64,000 bases of DNA from Mrakia gelida. Taxonomy: Eukaryota > Basidiomycota > Tremellomycetes > Cystofilobasidiales > Mrakiaceae. Numbering within the stretch: the first letter of the stretch is position 1; each line of letters starts with the position of its first letter. The position numbers and the translations under genes were made by a program. The notes under the pieces were generated by a model, which was not told the origin of the DNA, did not search any database, and was given only the letters and a program-made list of their open reading frames with translations. Shown in pieces: positions 23,425-33,571 of the stretch. The DNA lies in contig BRON01000015.1 in NCBI GenBank assembly GCA_024345305.1, positions 248,001 through 312,000 on the forward strand, written 5' to 3'.

Positions 23425-25438
23425 ATGCGAGCTCCTCCCAAGATCAAGATCGTCCAAGGTCGACCCACCCCTTCCCTCCCCGTCGAGCTGCTCAACGAGA
23501 TCTTCGCTCTCTGCTCCACCGAGACCCAGAAGAAGCTCAGTCTACTCTCGAAAGCCTTCCGCCAAGTAAGTAGATCGTATGGAAATCTGTCGGAGCGGCT
23601 GGAAAGAACGTTATTGAGCAGGAGGGTCTGTCCGAGCTCAAGCTCACCTTTCTCCTTCCTGCCCTTTTCTCTCCTCAGATCCTCCAACCTCACCTCTTCT
23701 CGACCTACGTCATCAGAATCAGCTCGCAGTTTGAGGAACTGGCTGCTCGCGTCAAGGCGTCCGACATCTGGGCAGGCTGGCTGAGGCGAGCTCGCCCCTC
23801 TCACCTGAAGCAAGATCAGAAGCATGAAACTCACCCCTCCCTCTTCGTTTTCTCCCTCTTCGCCCATCAGATCGCTCGAGTTCGCCTTCACTTACGAGAA
23901 GATTGGAGCGAACACCGACATCTGGATCCGCAGCTCGGAACTTCACGACGTCCTAAGTCGTTGCTCAGGACTTCAAACCCTCGTCGTCGAGGCGCGTCAG
24001 ATCCGCTACCTTCCCTCGACTCACTCCTACTGCGACATGAGATCTTACGCCGTCGACCACGTCGAAATCACTCCCGACGTCATATCAGCCATCCTCGACC
24101 ATCCTTCCCTCAGGACGCTCGAATTCGGATCCATCTCCTCCTCCTGGATCCCATCCTCCGTCGCCTCCTCCTCCAATCCCAATCAACGAACCCATCCTCT
24201 CCTGCTACCAAACCTCCTTCCCTCCAACGGAGCCGCCAATCAGCTCGAACACATCCTTCGCTTCATCGTCGAACGAGGGATCGACGTCAGGGAACTCGTT
24301 CTCACCCGCCTCGACTCTTTCGCCGACTTCTCGCTCCCAACACTCGAGGTCCTCGACATTGTATTCAATCTGCCCGGGGACTTTCCTTTCCCCAGTCAAG
24401 ACTTCATCTATCTTCTTCATTCGTATCCGTCGCTCCGAAGGATCTGCTACGAGGGGTCGCAGGAATGGCAGGTGGGGAAACAGGTCTGGTCGTCCTTCGG
24501 CGAGGTCGATGGGCTTCGATCCCTCGCCACCTTCGACATGGACTCGTGGGGACAAGATACCGAGTTTTATGGCTTCGAGATAGCCTTCGTCGCAGGTTCG
24601 GACGGAAGTCGCCAGATCGAAGGACTTCAATTGAACGTCATCTTCGGAAATCCTCCGTCCTTCGACGCGTTCCTCCGCACCATCCACGCCAGCTTCCCGA
24701 ATCTCACGTATCTAGACCTCGGTAGATGCTCCTTCAACATGCCCAAAGTGAGCTAACACCAACTCGCCCGCATGGCATCTCCCCAACTGACTGGCTTCTG
24801 CTCTGGGTTCTTTCGCTCAGGTCGGGACTCTTCGACTTCCTCACGGACTCCTCCCCAACCTTCGTCATCTCTCGCTTCCAGTGCTCGAGTTCAGCAACTC
24901 CAGCACGGGCCTCTTCCTCTCTCTCCAATCCTCCTCCTGCCTCCTCCATCCCAACCCGGACGCCATCACGGACGAGCGAGCTCAGGAAGTCGCCGACCGC
25001 TTCAACCTCGCTGGAGGACCGCTCAGCTACTGGGACCAGGAGTACTTCCCGAGGCTGGCGAACAACATCGTTCGAGCTGGTCGAGCATTTCCCAGACTTC
25101 AAACGGCGGAGCATGGAGTCCGATTCGAGTGGCCCTCCTTGACCACCCCGTTTCTCTGGGACATCGAGCGTCGAGTAGGAGGTGGAGTCGAGGGAGTGCG
25201 TGCGATCCTTCGACCCTTCGGATCAGGAGAAGATGCTTGGGCGTAGGACGACTTTGGATACTGCAGCTGTTCGTACGAGGAATCGACGGATGACTGGGCT
25301 GAGGGGGTGGGAGTCGAACGATGGTGGGGCGAACACACCTTTCAAACTCCCCTCTTCGACCTCGAACCCAACTTCTTCCCCGCCTTCACCCTCGACTCCT
25401 TCTTCCCTCGGATCCCTCGCACCTCTCCTCCCTCCTAA
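23425..25438 (+). CDS. F-box/LRR-like protein
   Basis: Begins MRAPPKIKIVQGRPTPSLPV and contains an F-box-like helix set (SLPVELLNEIFALCSTETQK, then LSLLSKAFRQILQPHLF). Leucine-rich segments follow (LQTLVVEARQ, LRTLEFGSIS, LTYLDLGRC, LRHLSLPVLEF). Such proteins usually act as substrate receptors of SCF ubiquitin ligases. The second intron (23810-23870) is a GC-AG intron: CTGAA|GCAAGA...CATCAG, which joins HLK to SLEFAFTYEK in frame. A TAG at 25244-25246 first looks like the stop, but it forms the acceptor of a probable 51-nt intron (25196-25246, donor GTGCGT). Splicing it gives GGVEG then DDFGYCSCSYEES and a clean coding frame to TAA at 25436-25438. If that intron is not used, the gene ends at 25246. 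No name can be given. Confidence 0.7.
23810..23870 (+). other. GC-AG intron in F-box/LRR gene
   Basis: Donor CTGAA|GCAAGA, acceptor CATCAG|ATCGC, 61 nt. No GT donor nearby keeps the frame, whereas this join gives SHLKSLEFAFTYEK. Confidence 0.75.
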
Positions 25439-26496
25439 AAAAAATACCCTCGACGCTCAGTAACCCTCCTCCCCGTAGAACTCTCCCTCTCCTCCTCGTT
25501 CGAACGTCCCTCTCCTCGATCCTCCCTTCCACCTCGCCTCGGATCCTCTCGTCTTCCCTTCCCCTGTCCACCTACTTCACCTCCATCTCACGACCTCACG
25601 CACTCAAATCTCAACCACTCCCTACCTCCTTCGACCTCGACAACTCCCTCCCTCTCAGTCCTCCTCCTCCTCCTCCTTAGAGACGCGTCGAAGGTCTCGT
25701 CTCGAACGCGAACATCGACGAAGGGCTTTGCAGGAGGAAGAAGGAGGAGCTGCACAGATGCGATTCGGATTGTTTGCGTGTTGGAGATGCTGGTTCGGAG
25801 TTTAGTACGATGGGTGGAACGAGATGGAGGGAACGAAGGTACGTCGCGGCGCTTCCCACCTTTCGACTCGACCTCGAACGACGAGCTGACTTTCCTTATT
25901 TCCCTTCTCGCTTCTCAATCTCTCCAGCTATGCACAAATCGACCTATGATACACCTCTTTGGGACTTTGCTCGTTCTCGTCCGAAAGAAAGCGGATACTG
26001 GAGCGATCGACCTCACTGAATCGCTCGTCTTGCTCGCTCGTCTGAAGTCGACGGTAAGAAGCTTGTAGATCGAAGAACCAGGTACTGTAAACTATCTCGA
26101 GAGAAGTGAAGTAGACTTGAGAACCAAGCGATGAGGTAGACTAAGAACGAAAGCGAAACAAGTACAAATCGCCTCCCTCGGATCGCTCGACAGGCAAAAC
26201 ACAACGAGACGCGACGACCGAAACACTCAACTCCTCGTCTTAACCCACGACAACGACCCGTCGAACCGCGCTCTCACAAGATTGCAGAGCTCCCTCGGAC
26301 TGAGTTCCGAGAAGGCTTGGTCTTCTGTATGTTCAAACCGAGGAGAGGACGAAGAGGTCAGCGAGGGATTCGAAGTTTGAGGAAGCAACGCGAGAGAGAA
26401 GAAACAAATGATGGGCTCACCTTCGCAGGAGAAGAAGCTCCTTCGTCTATTATGGAGATTTCAGGGTCTAGCGTTCGTGCCTGGATGAGAGGACAG

Positions 26497-26535
26497 AAGT
26501 TCAGTGAGACGCTAGACGGAGGTCAAGATGTAGAC
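26497..26535 (+). repeat. 39-bp direct repeat, copy 1
   Basis: Identical over 39 bases to 26638-26676, offset by 141 bp. It starts AAGTTCAGTGAGACG and ends CAAGATGTAGAC. A second short repeat (CCTGGATGAGAGGACA) occurs just before this copy near 26480 and again near 26552. This suggests a local tandem duplication that later diverged. Confidence 0.9.
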
Positions 26536-26637
26536 TGATGTATCGAGCGAACCTGGATGAGAGGACACTGTAAAGAGAGGTACGAGAATAAGTACACGAT
26601 AGAGAAGAAGGAGAGAGTGAAAGAGAGAGAACGAACG

Positions 26638-26676
26638 AAGTTCAGTGAGACGCTAGACGGAGGTCAAGATGTAGAC
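26638..26676 (+). repeat. 39-bp direct repeat, copy 2
   Basis: Exact second copy of the 39-bp unit at 26497-26535. The sequence between the two copies is low-complexity GA-rich DNA. No open reading frame or terminal inverted repeat was seen, so it is not an obvious transposon. Confidence 0.9.
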
Positions 26677-26796
26677 GAGGGTAAGAAGGGAGGAGGGCGA
26701 GCGCAAATCTAAGAGAGCGCGCGGCTTCATAAAGGCTGTGAAAGGGAGAACGAGCGAGAGACGAGAGAGAGTGAGCGAGAGAGTAATAACGACGAG

Positions 26797-28456
26797 CTAA
26801 ACTACTATAGAGAAAGCAAGAAAGAGATACACAAACTTAATATCGTCATCGTCGACGACGAGTCTCTTCCTCTTCCCTCCCGTCTGGAAAGATCGGAGAC
26901 GAAGCGCGCAGAAACGAGGGGAAGGAGCGGAGCGGCGAGAAGTCAGAATCGAAGTCAGTCACGTCGCGTCGTCGTTTTCGCTCGCTCTCGTTTCCCTCGC
27001 AAGCTCTCACAATCACAAGGACTTCTCCACTCACCTTCCTAGGAACCCTCTCCCCCTTCGGCACGTTCCACTTCGCCTTGCACCTCAACTGCCCCATATC
27101 CTGTCGAACGACCGCCGCCAGCAACAACAAATCTCCTCCGTCTTCCTCCTTCGCGTAGGCTCTGGCGAGAGGTTTGTCGTACTCGGCTTTGTCGCTGAAA
27201 CGAAGGAGATCGTCGAGCTTGTTGAAGTACGTTCGGTAGACGTCCGAGGGAGGGTTGGAGGTAGGACGGATCAGTTTGTTGGCCGTGAGGTCGTAGACGT
27301 ACGAAAGCCAAGAGAGGGAGTTGGCGCCTTGTTTGGGGAGGGTTCGTTCGAACGCGATAGGGATGAGTCGCTTGCTGTTGAGCCAGGAGGGGTCTCTGGA
27401 CGTGACGCGAGGGAAAAGAGGGAAAGAAGAAAGAGAGTCGGTCGACGTGAGCGATCTCGTCTCTCCGAACAAAACGACGCGACGGTTGTCGAGCAGAAGG
27501 GACGATGAAACTCACCTCGTCTTGGGTCGTCCCATCTGGAGCTGTAGGAGTCGAAGAGAAGTCTATCAGCCTCTTGATCCGAGTCAAAAAGGAACGAGAA
27601 GAGAGATGGGTCAGAGCTCACCTTCTTGTCTCGATTCAACTGCCTGACAGCAGCGAAGCTCGGCGAAACAGGCTGTTCCGAGCGACTGACGTCAGGAGAC
27701 GGCCTCGAGGATCGGATCTCTACCATCGAAGGTGTGTTTGGTCAGTGATGGAAGCGAGCTAGACTCGAGAGAAAGGAACAGGAACGAACGAGCTCCTCCT
27801 CCATCTCGTCGTCCATCCTCCGGCTGCTCCTCCTCCTCCTGCTCGTCTTCGCCGTCCGAGATGATGATGATGTCCTCGGGATCAACCGAAGGCTCGTCTC
27901 GTTGCTGCTGAGCTCGAGAAGGTCCGGCGATGAGCTAGAGATGAAGCGGGAGGGAGGAGAGCAAGGAGTCAGCTCCGGCTCGAAGCCTCGACGGGAGTCG
28001 AGCTCGCAAGGAGTTCGAGAAGCATCGCACTGATGGACTCACTCCTCGCTCCTGCTTGACGTTAATCTTGGAGACCTGAACATAGGATGAACGAATAGAA
28101 GGGGACGACGCAACCAAAGTCAGCTCGACGCTTCCTCTCGCTCCAACTCCCTCCCTCACTCCCATCTCCCTCCTCTTCTCGCTCTTCATACTCACCTTAG
28201 CACTCCTCTTCGCCTTCTCGACCAAAGACTCCATTTTCCTCTCCCTGACCTCATCTCCTCCTGCACCCCACTGAGCTGACATCTTCCTAATCTCCTTGAG
28301 AACGACCTGCTCTTCGTCCGAAACGTTGACAATGAGACCGGGCTTGTTTCGTAGGAGCTGTTGAAACGGGGGCGAGAAGGTCTTAGGGTCCGTAGCGAAT
28401 CGAAGCTTGAGGAGGAACTCCTGTTCGTTGAGGGAGATGAGGAACGAATCGGGCAT
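26797..28456 (-). CDS. Unrecognised protein with a SUMO-interaction-like motif
   Basis: Start ATG at 28456-28454 (MPDSFLISLNEQEFLLKLRF). I do not recognise the family. Visible parts: an N-terminal block of about 88 residues rich in helix formers (KPGLIVNVSDEEQVVLKEIR); an acidic exon with DPEDIIIISDGEDEQEEEE, which has the hydrophobic-then-acidic pattern of a SUMO-interaction motif; a short exon LQMGRPKTR; and a C-terminal domain of about 120 residues (DPSWLNSKRLIPIAFERTLP, then WLSYVYDLTANKLIRP, then MGQLRCKAKWNVPKGERVPR). The final exon encodes GGKRKRLVVDDDDI, a nuclear-localisation-like basic patch, and the frame then runs to TAG at 26799-26797. About eight exons. The motifs suggest a nuclear, possibly chromatin-associated protein; that is inference. 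Confidence 0.6.
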
Positions 28457-29093
28457 CGTGGAGAGAAGGGAGGGAGAGAGAGAGGGGAGGAGATGATGGA
28501 GGTTCGAGGCGAGGGAGCCGGAGGAAGCTCGTGCTCGAGGACTTGGGTTGGGCTCGCAGACTGATTTTTATTTTCTCGAGCCATAGAGAGGAGTCAAAAA
28601 GAGTTTCCTTAGCCTGGACAGACACTCAGAAAGCGGCTTTCACCGTCTTGAACGAGAAAACGAGCCGTCTCTCGCAATCCGACGCGCGACTCGACGCGCC
28701 TTCCCTTTTTCGTGTTCGACCTTGTGGATCTTATTCACCCTCTCTACCAGCTCTTCAAGTCCAGCTCTACTCCGGGTATCACTCTCGTCTTACCTACGAA
28801 GCCTCGAGGAAATCCGAACATCGTCGACGACGCGTCGTTCTCGGTCCCTCGCCGTCCCTCTTGTCTCTAACCCACACGTTTCTCACAGATCGACTCCTCT
28901 TTTTTCGTTACCAACCGAGACATTACTCTCTCAGCCTTCTTTCAAGTAGATAAAACCTTCACCTCATGAAGAAAACTCGGCAGCAAATCAGCGAGGCCGC
29001 GTCATCAGCCCTCCCTCGGCTCGAAGAGCCTGACCTCTTCCCTCCCTCCCTTCTCTCTCCCACCCCTCACCCTCTCAAGAAACCCCTACTACT
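28457..29093. other. Divergent intergenic region
   Basis: 637 bp between two divergent genes. It contains an ACGCGT hexamer near 28830 and a T-rich segment near 28900. A plus-strand open frame from 28531 has no splice support and overlaps the 5' end of the minus gene. I treat it as promoter sequence. Confidence 0.4.
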
Positions 29094-30741
29094 ATGTCTC
29101 GCCCCGACCCTCGCCAGGTGAACCCTGAAGTGATGCAACCTTACATCGATGCTGGAGCGATCGAACAAGCCGACCTGGATATCTTCCTCAAAGGAGGTGA
29201 GTTCGCAAGGAAGGAAGACGAGGAGATGGCAGAACGGCGAGGGCTGACCTTGCTTTCCTGTTGCTTTGGTCGAATCAGGTTTGCAAACTTCTCGGTATAG
29301 CATGGTAAGTATCTCGTCTTCCTTCATAAGTTGCTGGAAGCCAGAGAGCTGTGGGGGTGAGGGAGGGAGGGAGAGAGGGCAGAAGGAAGGAAGGTGATGA
29401 GCTCGCTGGAGATCGATTCTTCTTTGCCCTGCTCTCGAGCTCTCCTTCTTCCATCTCAGCTATCGTCTACACTCCCATGCTCGCCTCCTCCCCGCTCTCC
29501 TCCAAAAACGATTGAAGTTCTTCAGCCGATCCTGGTTGAATCGAGACTGCTGACGTTCGCCCTCCTTCCTCCTCCTTCCTCCAGGCCGCTTCCATCATCG
29601 GAGTCATGGTTCCAGTCGCCTACCAGTGGAGGAAGGGAATCAAGATTGGAATAGGAAGATCTCTCGTCCAAGGTGTCATTGGTTCCGTCACTGGTGGAAT
29701 CGTAGGAACCGCCGTTGGAGCCTGGAGGATGAAAGTCGCCTTCGAGTGAGCTCGCTCTTCCTCCCTCCCTCCTTCCTTCCTTCGTTCTGCACCTCATATC
29801 CTGACCCGCTCTCTCTCTTTTCGCGTACCTGCAGTCAACTCGACCGAACCCCCGAACAAGTCGTTCAACGACTAAGTCTCTACCAAGCTCTCTCTCGCCA
29901 TCAAACCTCTCCCACCCTCTACCCTCTCCCTCGCATCCCCAACCCTTCCGATCCCTCCTCCTACAACTTCCCAACAACTCCCATCGCTCCCGGTTCCGGT
30001 CTCCCTCTCCCAACCACCACCCAGGAAGCGAGTCGAGCCAACCCTTGGGCTGGGAAGGCTTTCCCTCAGCCTCCAAGATCGCTCGATGGCGTCCCGCTCG
30101 ATGGAGGAGGAGACGACGACGCGCAGAGGGATTCGCAGGGGAGGCTGTTCCCTGGACTGCAGTCGAGGCAGGATGATAACGGGGATAGGAGAGAGGATGC
30201 GGATGCTGGGGAGATGAGGAGGGAGAGGGAACGGGAGGTGGTCCTTGGTGGAGGAAGGATGGGAATGGACGATAGGGCTGATCTTGGAACTGTCGGTGAG
30301 TCGTCTCGTTCCGCTTCTCTTCGTCATCTATATTCTCTTCGCTCTCGAGGTGTAGACGAGTGAAAACGAGCATCGCTGACCTTCCTGTCCCTCTCTCCTT
30401 TCGACCTCCCTTCTTCAGACCAAGCGACCCGCTCGAACCCAACCTCCTGGGCTCTCCTCCGTTCACGAGCACCTCCACCCTCAACCGTCGCCTCTCCCTC
30501 AGCCAACCCCGTATCCGACTACTCTGCGTCCTCCCTCCCACCACCTAGCATCTCCTCCTCCTCCTCGTCCTACTCCTCGTCCCAAACGGATCGTCAGAAG
30601 GAGCAAGCCGAGTTCGATCGGCTGCTCGAGAGCGAGCGGGGAACTCCTCGTGGGTCTGGAGGAACCTCGTCCTGGGGTGATCTCCGAGCTGGTGGATCGG
30701 CTGGAGGAGGAGGAGGGAATGGGAAGGAGGAGGTGTGGTAA
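29094..30741 (+). CDS. Small glycine-zipper membrane protein, unknown function
   Basis: Start MSRPDPRQVNPEVMQPYIDA at 29094. After two short exons (FLKGGLQTSRYSM) comes a membrane exon: AASIIGVMVPVAYQW, a short basic loop (RKGIKIGIGR), then SLVQGVIGSVTGGIVGTAVG, whose GxxxG spacing is a glycine zipper. The rest is hydrophilic: QLDRTPEQVVQRLSLYQAL, a Pro/Ser-rich stretch, an acidic and Arg-rich stretch, and a Ser/Gly-rich tail ending GGGGNGKEEVW with TAA at 30739-30741. Such proteins are often in mitochondrial or other organelle membranes, but I cannot place it. The intron between YSM and AASIIG is about 275 nt, much longer than its neighbours, so a small exon may be missed there. Confidence 0.6.
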
Positions 30742-31060
30742 ACGACGCGTCGTTGTTAAAATCGGAATCGAATCAGCTTTCGTTGCTTTCCTCGCTTCGG
30801 GTTTTGCAAGGTCGCAGCGAGTGCTTTGTAGAGGAGAGGAGCATCAAGATCGTTCACGGTCGTAGATAGGAGAAGAAAGGAGTCCGAAAAGAGAAACCGA
30901 ACTGAAGAAGCGAGGGTGAAGTTCGAGCGTCGACGAACGAAGGGAAAGGAAGGGAAAGTCTAGTGGCTACATAGAGAGATCTACGAGAAACCTAAACCCA
31001 AGGAAGCATAGCAAAGGAGAGCATACAAAGTCCGGACAAGAACGTTCAAAACGAAGGACA
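30742..31060. other. Intergenic region between convergent genes
   Basis: 319 bp, purine-rich on the plus strand, taken to be the two 3' UTRs. Nothing else is seen. Confidence 0.4.
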
Positions 31061-33091
31061 TCAAGCCTCCCACCCATCAGATCGCGTCGCGTCCGTCTCC
31101 ATCGACATCGACCTCTTCCTCCTCTTGTTCTCGTCCCTCAGCTCCTCGGGAAGCAACGACCTCCTGCATCTCTCTTGGGCGTCGAGAAGAGGGATCGTAT
31201 CTGAGACGACTGAGCTCCAGACCATCGCTGAGATCGGCGAACAAGAAGGAGAAGGGTCAGCTCGAGTCGACGCGTCGAACGAAAATGAGAGAGGGAGTGA
31301 TGCGAGGCTCGACTCACTGTTGTAGTCCCTTGCGACCGTCCCCTTCATCAACGCCTTCATCCATCCGTGTGCGGACGATTCAGAGGCGGCGACGAAGAAC
31401 CAGGTTGGAGCTCGTCGGGAAAGGAGGTGGAACGAGAAGGTGGTTGTTGGTGTCGACGGAGAGGAGGGCGAGGAGGGATCGAACGTCGAGATGATCTTGT
31501 AGCCTTGGAGGGAGATGGTTTGGATTGGATTCGGGTCCTGCCCGAACATTGATACGACTTTCAGCCGGGTCAAGGGAAGCAGAAAAATAGAGAAGAGAGC
31601 GAGACTCACGAGACGCGACTCGAAGATCAGCAACTCTCCCACTCCTCGAACCAGCATGCACCATCGCTCTTCCATCTTCCCCGAGCGAGTGCAGCGGACT
31701 TGAAGGGAGCCTTGGAGGTCGACTTCGGGGTAGAAGGGGATGGAATTGGGTTTGGGTGGAGGGAGAAGAGGACAGAGATCGAGGGGACGTCCTGGTCGAA
31801 GCGACGAGGTGGTGTTGAGACGAGCGATTGGATTTGGAGGATGACGCTGAATTGGGGTTGATTGCTCGGATTGTGTGGGAGTGAGGGTCTGAATGGAGTA
31901 GACGGAAGGACTTTCGATGGGAGAGGAGTGGGTGGAGGTGATGAGGACGTTGAACTGAGGAGGGGAAGGTCGAGGAGTTTCGGGCGACGAGAGAGGGGGA
32001 GGCGAAGACTCGTCGGTGGCCTGTTGAGAAAGCAAAGCTGGTCAGTTCATATCGGAACGGAGATCAAGCTCGAGATCAGGAAACTCACAGGAAGGACGAA
32101 GTTTGAAGGGGACGGAACGACGGCGACGCTGAGCTCGCGAATGCTCTCGACGAGCCTGAAACGAGTCCCGAAGGCTGTGATACCCATCGACTTCAAGCAG
32201 TCCGAGTCCAGTCGAAGAAGCTGAGATCCAGATAAGGCGTTGTCTGAAACCAAAGACGGAAGTCAAAGTCAAATAGAGATCGAACGAAGAATGAAACGAC
32301 GCGACGCGACTCGACTCGCCTTCGAAGACCTGAACGACGCGGGGACCAAACCCCTTGTTCTTGACCCACGAAATCACCGCTTCTGTTCCCCATCGATCCA
32401 CAGGGCCGAGATCCACGTTCTCCGAGAACTTGCTTCCTCCCGTCCAGCTGTGACGTCTCGAACCAGAGCTCTCGAGCATCTGCTCCTCCGAGATCCTTGA
32501 TAGAGGTTGGAGGGAGCGAGGGCGTTCTGCGGGTTGGGCAGGGATGACGAGAGGGTAGAGGGATGGTCTCGAAGTCGAAGAGGGTTTAGTGGGTGGGTGA
32601 GAGGGAACTGACTGAGGTGGTGTGGGAGGCGATGGAGTGGGGAAGAGGGGAAGATGGAGCTGGGACGAGGAAGTGAGCGACGCGATGTTGAACTGCTGGT
32701 CGACCAACTTCGATCCCGCCAATCCTGCTCCTTCATCTCCACGAATCTTCCAAACCTCTCCCTCCGAGACGAAAAGCTGTTCCGAGCCAAGGATCGCGCA
32801 ACCAGTCGACCATTCTCCCTCCTCCTCCAACTTCTGTCGCTCGAGTCGCCTCTTCTCCCTCGGCTGCTCGATCTTGAGAACGGTGTTGTTGACCTCGGTA
32901 GCCTTGAGGAAGAGAGAGCTTCTCGTTGGAGCTCGGTAGAGTGGATCGTCCTCGGAGGATGTGCTTGGGGTGGAGGAGTTCGAAAAGGTGGAAGAGGAGG
33001 AGAGGGTGGAGGAAGTCGACGAGCTTGAGGTCGAGCGTCGAACAGTCGAGTGATAGGCGTTCCTTCGTGAAAGATGACTCGATTCTGACAT
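31061..33091 (-). CDS. SAM and PH domain protein, Boi-like polarity or membrane adaptor
   Basis: A Ser/Thr-rich N-terminus precedes a SAM domain split by an intron: DRWGTEAVISWVKNKGF, then ALSGSQLLRLDSDCLKSMGI, then AFGTRFRLVESIREL. After a Pro/Ser-rich linker comes a PH domain (DLQGSLQVRCTRSGKMEERW, TISLQGYKIIS, WFFVAASESSAHGWMKALMK). It ends MSMETDATRSDGWEA, TGA at 31063-31061. SAM plus PH recalls Boi1/Boi2, which act in bud growth and exocyst control, but the Boi SH3 domain is not visible. The intron inside the SAM domain (32244-32319) has a GC donor (GAAG|GCGAGT). The intron in the PH domain near 31608 is ambiguous because its frame is also open when unspliced. Start chosen at 33091 (MSESSHLSRRN); an upstream ATG at 33154 in the same frame is possible. 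Confidence 0.72.
32244..32319 (-). other. GC-AG intron in SAM-PH gene
   Basis: Donor GAAG|GCGAGT on the minus strand, acceptor TTTCAG|ACAAC, 76 nt. It lies in the SAM domain and splicing restores VVQVFEDNALSGSQLL. Confidence 0.75.
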
Positions 33092-33571
33092 TGACGAGAG
33101 AAGTCGATGGTGGTGGTTAGAGGGAAGGACGTAAAGCAGGGATAGCCTTAGCACTGAAACTGAAAGAGCCGAGGGCGAGAGGCGATGGTCGACCGCGGAG
33201 AAGCAGTGCCTGCTTGTTTTCCTTTTCTCCCTTGATGCAGGAGAGGTGGCTCTGAAGAGAGATGTGAGGAATACGGCGTTCGAAAGGCCTTCGGTCTCTA
33301 TGAGAGTACGAGAGACGGGCAGGGGAACGGGCTATAGGGGATCCACGAAAAGGACGACGCGTCGCGGTGACATCCTCGCTCTCCCTCGACTCGCGACCTT
33401 CTTCTTCTGAGCCGTCACCTCGCAGCTGAGTAATGTCGACAAAGAGTCAGTGTCGTGAACTGAAACATGACGTATAGGAGAGAAAGTCTAGAAGAAGTGA
33501 AGGAAGAACAAAACGCGAAGACCCAAAACAAACCGAAACGAACGCGAACGAACCATCTACCGATCCCAACC
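33092..33571. other. Intergenic region between tandem minus-strand genes
   Basis: 480 bp between the SAM-PH start and the hydrolase stop. It has an ACGCGT near 33358 and a CT-rich patch. No gene is seen. Confidence 0.4.

Larger units (their letters stand above)
25439..26796. other. Long intergenic region with coding-like fragments and purine-rich repeats
   Basis: Between the F-box gene and the next gene on the minus strand. Plus-strand frames at about 25465-25680 (LPLLLVRTSLSSILPSTSPR) and 25683-25960 look weakly coding-like. In the second, a possible intron (donor GTACGT near 25840, acceptor CTCCAG near 25927) gives a frame ending TRWRERSYAQIDL. I cannot join them into a gene. From about 26300 to 26830 the plus strand is strongly purine-rich (GA repeats) and carries the direct repeats listed separately. 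Confidence 0.35.
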
